Shown: positions 59,131 to 64,000 of the stretch, piece by piece | How positions within the stretch are numbered: position 1 is the stretch's first letter | Layout of the letters: each line of letters begins with the position of its first letter | Source of the DNA: Orbus hercynius | Lineage (GTDB): Bacteria > Pseudomonadota > Gammaproteobacteria > Enterobacterales > Orbaceae | Direction: 5' to 3' | Length of the DNA stretch: 64,000 nucleotides | Assembly: GCF_003634275.1 (NCBI RefSeq) | Contig: NZ_RBWY01000004.1 | Location: forward strand, 1-64,000 | The notes under the pieces: generated by a model | Told to the model about the DNA's origin: nothing | Databases searched by the model: none | Seen by the model: the letters and a program-made list of their open reading frames with translations, nothing else | Program-made: the position numbers and the translations under genes

Positions 59131-59910
59131 ATGAATCAAGAAATTATTATGACTACCCAAGAAGAAACAGTAAAAGGACGAATTCATTCGTTTGAATCTT
59201 TCGGGACTGTTGATGGACCTGGTATCCGCTTTATTGTGTTTTTTCAAGGCTGCTTAATGCGTTGTTTGTATTGTCACAATCGTGATACCTGGGATCTTAA
59301 AGCAGGCCGAGAAGTGACAGTTGAAGAACTCATGAAAGAAATTGTTACTTATAAACATTTTATCATCCCCAATGGTGGTGGCGTAACAGCATCGGGCGGT
59401 GAAGCAATTTTACAAGCTGAATTTGTCACTGAGTGGTTTAGGGCTTGCCGCGCCGAAGGTATCGGTACTTGCTTAGATACTAATGGTTATGCGCGTTCCA
59501 TTGATCATACTATTGAAGCATTAATGGAACACACTGATTTAGTCATGCTTGACCTAAAACAGATTAATGATGATATTCATCAAAAACTAGTCGGTGTTTC
59601 CAATAAACGCGTTTTAGAATTTGCACAATACCTGCAAAAAATCAATAAACGCACCTGGATTCGTTATGTTGTTGTACCGGGCTGGTCTGACGATGATGCT
59701 TCAGCACATCAATTAGGTCAATTTATTCAAGGTATGAACAATATTGAAAAAGTTGAAATGCTACCTTATCATAAAATGGGCGCATATAAGTGGGCAACGT
59801 TAGGTGATAAATATATGCTAGAAGGCGTTGAACCACCGTCTCGTGAAACGATGGATCGTATCCAAGGCATTATCCAAAGCTACGGCCACGAAGTGACTTT
59901 TAGTAAATAG
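59131..59910 (+). CDS. pflA: Pyruvate formate-lyase-activating enzyme
   Basis: Radical SAM enzyme that installs the glycyl radical on PflB. The cluster motif is CLMRCLYC, preceded by [10 protein letters not shown]; a [14 protein letters not shown]-binding block and MLDLKQIND follow. It is about 259 residues from ATG 59131, which has AGAG 7 nt upstream; starts at 59125 or 59149 are possible, and the latter is nearer the 246 residues of E. coli PflA. It is cytoplasmic and convergent with purL. Confidence 0.95.
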   Translation: MNQEIIMTTQEETVKGRIHSFESFGTVDGPGIRFIVFFQGCLMRCLYCHNRDTWDLKAGREVTVEELMKEIVTYKHFIIPNGGGVTASGGEAILQAEFVTEWFRACRAEGIGTCLDTNGYARSIDHTIEALMEHTDLVMLDLKQINDDIHQKLVGVSNKRVLEFAQYLQKINKRTWIRYVVVPGWSDDDASAHQLGQFIQGMNNIEKVEMLPYHKMGAYKWATLGDKYMLEGVEPPSRETMDRIQGIIQSYGHEVTFSK

Positions 59911-59936
59911 TTTCCCTCTATCGCACTCGCTATTAC

Positions 59937-59965
59937 AAAATTGGGACAAATTTCGTCCCAATTTT
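59937..59965. terminator. Bidirectional terminator between pflA and purL
   Basis: AAAATTGGGAC (59937-59947) and GTCCCAATTTT (59955-59965) form a perfect 11-bp stem with a 7-nt loop, with A and T ends usable from both convergent genes. Confidence 0.88.
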
Positions 59966-59974
59966 CCCATGATG

Positions 59975-62900
59975 TTACCCTAACTGTTTACGAGCATTAC
60001 GGAAAATCCGCATCCATGGACTATCTTCTCCCCAATTATGAGGATGCCATGAATGACTGACCGTTCTAAATACTCGCTCGGGATGAGGCATCATAATCGT
60101 TGCTCTGCCATCTTGTGTTGTCACCGCGGTAATACCATTAGGGGAACCATTAGGATTATTTGGATAGGTTTGGGTAACTCGGCCATAATTATCAACATAG
60201 CGCATGGCAATGAGTGTTGATGTTTCTAAGTTCGCTAAATGGCCTTCATCTTTTAACTCAACTCGCCCTTCACCATGAGAGACGGCAATTGGCATATGTG
60301 ATCCCACCATACCATCAAATAATAATGACGGACTTTGCTCAATCTGAACTAAACTAAAGCGCGCCTCAAAGCGTTCGGACAAATTGCGTACAAAGCGTGG
60401 CCATAAATCTGCACCTGGAATCAAATCTTTCAGATTTGACATCATCTGGCAGCCGTTGCACACCCCAAGTGATAACGTATTATCGCGGTGGAAAAATGCC
60501 TCAAACTCATCGCGTACACGTTGGTTGAATAAAATAGACTTCGCCCAGCCCTCACCCGCACCCAGTACGTCACCATAAGAAAACCCGCCGCATGCCACTA
60601 ACGCATTAAAGCTGCTCAGCTGAGTTTGCCCAGCTAACAAGTCAGTCATATGCACATCAAATGCATCGAAACCAGCCCGATAGAAAGCAGCCGCCATTTC
60701 AACATGTGAATTAACACCTTGTTCACGTAAAATCGCGATTTTTGGTTTACGTCCGCTCGCAATATAAGGTGCTGCAATATCTTGGCTGGGCTCAAAAGTT
60801 AAATGCACATTTAAACCCGGATCCTCGTCGATTTGTTTACCATGATGCTCTTGATCGGCACATAGCGGGTTATCACGTATCCTTTGCATTTGCCATGTGG
60901 TTTCAGCCCACCAAGTTCGTAATATACTGCGTGTTTGCTGATAAAGAATTTTATCATCATGTCGAATCACAATCTCATTACCCGCTACCGCACAGCCTAA
61001 CTCATGCACATGCTCAATGAGATTAAACTGAGTCAAACAATCCAGTACCGCTTTCAGCTCCGTTTCTTTCACCTCAATCACCGCACCAAGCTCTTCGGTA
61101 AATAAACTGGCAATGAGATCATGTTCAAATAACGCGGAATTTAGCTCAAGGCCACAATGCCCAGCAAAAGCCATTTCGAGCAAGGTTACAATTAGCCCAC
61201 CATCGGAGCGATCGTGATAAGCTAAGATTTGTTGTTTTTCAATTAGTTGCTGCATCGCATGATAAAAATTTGCTAGCACGTTTACATCACGTACATCAGC
61301 ACAATCATTACCCAAATGACGATATACCTGAGCTAGTGCCGTTGCACCAAGTGACGTTTTGCCACAACCTAAATCAATCAATAATAAACGGTTTGGTTCT
61401 ATCTGTAATTCTGGTGTGACCGTTTTACGTACATCTTCAACCCGGGCAAAAGCGGATATCACCACCGATAAAGGAGCGGTCATTGCTTGTGTTTTACCAT
61501 CTTGTTGCCAAGTTGTTTTCATCGACATGGAATCTTTACCAACCGGGATAGCAAGCCCAAGCGCAGGACAGAGCTCTTCGCCAATCGCTTTCACTGCCGC
61601 ATAAAGCCCAGCATCTTCACCTGGATGGCCCGCAGCAGCCATCCAATTAGCCGATAATTTAATCCGTTTAATATCACCGATAGCCGTCGCGCTGATATTG
61701 GTCAGAGCCTCGCCGACAGCAAGTCTTGCTGAGGCGGCGAAGTCAAGCAAAGCAACCGGCGCTCTTTCACCAATCGACATTGCCTCACCATAGTAACTAT
61801 CTAAACTAGCGGTTGTAACAGCGCAATCAGCGACGGGGATTTGCCATGGCCCAACCATTTGATCTCGGCTCACCATGGCCGACACCGAGCGATCTCCGAT
61901 CGTAATTAAAAACGTTTTTTCAGCAACCGCTGGCAAATGCAGGACAAGATTAATGGCTTCATTTAAATCAATCTTAGCCGCATTAAATGGTTCACCATTG
62001 GCTTGTTGCGATTTAACGTCGCGCAGCATTTTAGGGGTTTTACCTAATAACACATCAAGCGGTAACTCAATGGGATTATTGTCAAAGTGAGTGTCATGTA
62101 AAACTAACTCTTTTTTCTTGGTTGCCTCACCAATAACCGCGTACGGAGCACGTTCACGTCGGCATAACGCATCAAAAACTGGTAAACTTTCTGGCGCGAC
62201 AGCAAGAACATAGCGTTCTTGTGATTCATTGCACCAAATTTCGAGCGGTGACATGCCCGGCTCATCATTTAAGATTTTGCGCAGCTCAAATTGCCCACCA
62301 CAGCCGCCATCACTTACCAGTTCAGGCATGGCATTTGATAATCCGCCCGCACCTACATCGTGAATGAATAAAATAGGATTATCATCACCCAGTTGCCAGC
62401 AGCGGTCGATCACCTCTTGGCAACGCCTTTCCATTTCAGGGTTATCGCGTTGTACCGATGCAAAGTCTAAATCCGCATCAGATTGACCTGAGGTCATTGA
62501 CGAAGCCGCCCCACCACCTAAGCCTATATTCATCGATGGCCCGCCAAGCACAATTAATTTTGAACCGGCAGGAAATTCACCTTTTTTAATATGTTGTCGG
62601 TTAATATTTCCAATACCACCGGCCAGCATGATCGGTTTATGATAACCGCGCAACTCTAAACCATTATGGCTATTCACTTGTTCTTCATAGGTACGGAAAT
62701 ACCCTAATAGCGCAGGTCGGCCAAATTCATTATTAAAAGCAGCGCCACCGAGTGGACCATCAAGCATAATATCGAGTGCAGACACAATGCGATCGGGTTT
62801 ACCAAAATCGTGTTCCCATGGCTGTTCAAAGCCAGGAATGCGTAAATTCGAGACAGAAAACCCGACTAAACCCGCTTTCGGTTTTGCGCCGCGGCCTGTT

Positions 62901-63859
62901 GCGCCTTCATCACGAATCTCGCCGCCACTCCCGGTTGCAGCGCCTGGCCAAGGTGAAATCGCGGTGGGATGGTTATGTGTTTCGACCTTCATTAAAATAT
63001 CGGCGTACGTTTGATGAAAGCCGTATTGCTTGCCATCATGACTCGGATAAAACCGGCCAACAATTGAACCATCCATGACAGCCGCGTTATCTTTATAAGC
63101 AGAGGAAACATAGTCAGGGGTTGTTGCGAAGGTATTTTTGATCATGTTAAACAGCGATTTAGGCTGTACTTGACCATCAACAATCCAATCTGCATTGAAA
63201 ATTTTGTGCCGGCAATGCTCGGAGTTCGCTTGAGCAAACATGTACAATTCAACATCACTTGGATTACGCTTTAAACGATTAAAATTATCAAGTAAATAAT
63301 CAATCTCATCAGCAGCTAGTGCTAGCCCAAGTTCAATATTAGCTTGCTCTAACGCCGCCCGCCCTTTCACTAAAACATCAATCATCTTTAATGGTTGGGG
63401 GGATTGATGCGTGAAAAGCGCTTGCGCTTGTGTGAAATCATGACAGACACTTTCCATCATTCGATCGTGTATTAAGTCCATAAAGCTATGTTGCTGTGCT
63501 GTGGATAATGCTTGGCAATCAACGTAATACGCAATGCCGCGTTCGATGCGCGAAATCTGCGTTAAGCCACAATTATGAGCAATATCCGTTGCTTTCGATG
63601 ACCAAGGCGAAATTGTGCCCGCTCTGGGAATCACTAAAAATAATTGGCCACATACTTTTTGCTGATCAGCCTTAGGGCCATATTGCAATAGCGAATTCAA
63701 TGTTGAATGTGCCTTGGTAGTAAGCGGGTTAGCTAAATCAACAAAATGAACGTACTCAGAATAAATGGATTTGATAGGAAGGTTTTTTTCATGACAAAGG
63801 GCAAGTAACTTATTAATACGAAATGCAGATAATGCAGGCGACCCACGCAAAATTTCCAT
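59975..63859 (-). CDS. purL: Phosphoribosylformylglycinamidine synthase
   Basis: Fourth step of purine synthesis: converts FGAR, ATP and glutamine to FGAM. It is the large single-chain form of 1294 residues (E. coli 1295). ATG 63859 ([14 protein letters not shown]) matches E. coli; a start 13 codons upstream adds unrelated residues. Domains in order are the PurS-like N-terminus, two AIRS-related synthetase halves ([20 protein letters not shown] in the first, PVGKDSMSM in the second) and a C-terminal glutamine amidotransferase with the nucleophile in LGVCNGCQM and the HGEGR and PHPERVFR segments. No PurR box was recognised in the remaining 140 bp to the window edge. Confidence 0.98.
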   Translation of the reverse strand: MEILRGSPALSAFRINKLLALCHEKNLPIKSIYSEYVHFVDLANPLTTKAHSTLNSLLQYGPKADQQKVCGQLFLVIPRAGTISPWSSKATDIAHNCGLTQISRIERGIAYYVDCQALSTAQQHSFMDLIHDRMMESVCHDFTQAQALFTHQSPQPLKMIDVLVKGRAALEQANIELGLALAADEIDYLLDNFNRLKRNPSDVELYMFAQANSEHCRHKIFNADWIVDGQVQPKSLFNMIKNTFATTPDYVSSAYKDNAAVMDGSIVGRFYPSHDGKQYGFHQTYADILMKVETHNHPTAISPWPGAATGSGGEIRDEGATGRGAKPKAGLVGFSVSNLRIPGFEQPWEHDFGKPDRIVSALDIMLDGPLGGAAFNNEFGRPALLGYFRTYEEQVNSHNGLELRGYHKPIMLAGGIGNINRQHIKKGEFPAGSKLIVLGGPSMNIGLGGGAASSMTSGQSDADLDFASVQRDNPEMERRCQEVIDRCWQLGDDNPILFIHDVGAGGLSNAMPELVSDGGCGGQFELRKILNDEPGMSPLEIWCNESQERYVLAVAPESLPVFDALCRRERAPYAVIGEATKKKELVLHDTHFDNNPIELPLDVLLGKTPKMLRDVKSQQANGEPFNAAKIDLNEAINLVLHLPAVAEKTFLITIGDRSVSAMVSRDQMVGPWQIPVADCAVTTASLDSYYGEAMSIGERAPVALLDFAASARLAVGEALTNISATAIGDIKRIKLSANWMAAAGHPGEDAGLYAAVKAIGEELCPALGLAIPVGKDSMSMKTTWQQDGKTQAMTAPLSVVISAFARVEDVRKTVTPELQIEPNRLLLIDLGCGKTSLGATALAQVYRHLGNDCADVRDVNVLANFYHAMQQLIEKQQILAYHDRSDGGLIVTLLEMAFAGHCGLELNSALFEHDLIASLFTEELGAVIEVKETELKAVLDCLTQFNLIEHVHELGCAVAGNEIVIRHDDKILYQQTRSILRTWWAETTWQMQRIRDNPLCADQEHHGKQIDEDPGLNVHLTFEPSQDIAAPYIASGRKPKIAILREQGVNSHVEMAAAFYRAGFDAFDVHMTDLLAGQTQLSSFNALVACGGFSYGDVLGAGEGWAKSILFNQRVRDEFEAFFHRDNTLSLGVCNGCQMMSNLKDLIPGADLWPRFVRNLSERFEARFSLVQIEQSPSLLFDGMVGSHMPIAVSHGEGRVELKDEGHLANLETSTLIAMRYVDNYGRVTQTYPNNPNGSPNGITAVTTQDGRATIMMPHPERVFRTVSHSWHPHNWGEDSPWMRIFRNARKQLG

Positions 63860-64000
63860 AACAGTTCTCTTTTTAGGCAAGATTAAATTCAGGAACACTA
63901 AAATTAGGCGAATACTATAACATCAATTCACCCAATCTTTTAATCTATCTTGCCTTTCATTTTTTTCGCTTTAATCGATGAAATACGCTATTTCTGGCAA

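Noticed and set aside
63860..64000. PurR box before purL
   Set aside because: No sequence resembling the GCAAACGTTTGC core is present between purL and the right edge.

Overview
The window is a gene-dense, visibly AT-rich stretch of a gammaproteobacterial chromosome. Nearly every protein reads as a close relative of an Escherichia coli protein, and several local gene orders match E. coli: murI next to an rrn promoter, rpsU-dnaG-rpoD, pitA-uspA, dcd-asmA, focA-pflB-pflA and fdnGHI-fdhE. The low GC content, compact genome and facultatively anaerobic gene set suit a host-associated relative of Enterobacterales or Pasteurellales. Orbaceae (Orbus, Gilliamella) is my best guess, but it is an inference and not proven here. 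I saw no phage, insertion sequence, CRISPR array or tRNA gene.

Layout. 1-8.8 kb: the start of an rrn-type promoter running off the left edge, then murI, metK, sprT, can, the anaerobic ribonucleotide reductase genes nrdDG, a DUF481 outer-membrane protein and hemB. 8.8-15 kb: a phosphoethanolamine transferase and the macromolecular synthesis operon rpsU-dnaG-rpoD. 15-20 kb: transporters (NCS1, YfeH-like, PitA) and uspA. 20-31 kb (mostly minus strand): pitrilysin, a three-gene phospholipid cassette (CDP-alcohol phosphatidyltransferase, PlsC-like acyltransferase, CdsA-like enzyme), prfC, a TatD-family hydrolase, dusA, a Nudix gene, bamE and an orphan potF. 31-38.6 kb: a decayed ProQ/FinO-like remnant, lpxL, then fdnGHI and fdhE. 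38.8-45 kb: an ABC importer with two tandem binding proteins, a half-MFS-like membrane protein and gltP. 45-51 kb: gyrA, asmA, dcd. 51-55.5 kb: a guanidine-II riboswitch with its gdx exporter, a DUF486 protein, aroF, rarD and serS. 55.8-64 kb: focA, pflB, pflA and purL.

How the genes work together. The anaerobic theme is strong. NrdDG makes deoxyribonucleotides without oxygen. PflA activates PflB, which cleaves pyruvate to formate and acetyl-CoA. FocA moves formate across the membrane, and the FdnGHI enzyme oxidises periplasmic formate, with FdhE assisting its assembly. The catalytic subunit FdnG carries an ordinary cysteine codon (TGT) at position 196, where E. coli uses selenocysteine.

The intergenic regions hold well-defined regulatory signals. 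These are two NrdR boxes exactly 31 bp apart before nrdD, a perfect FNR site before fdnG, a guanidine-II riboswitch before gdx, one perfect and two weaker TyrR boxes before aroF, and two TyrR-like boxes flanking a promoter inside the ABC transporter locus. The last item suggests an aromatic amino acid as that transporter's substrate. I found no convincingly new multi-gene system. The most unusual items are the Cys-type FdnG, the TyrR-like control of the tandem-binding-protein transporter, the overlapping phospholipid cassette and the half-MFS fusion-like protein.
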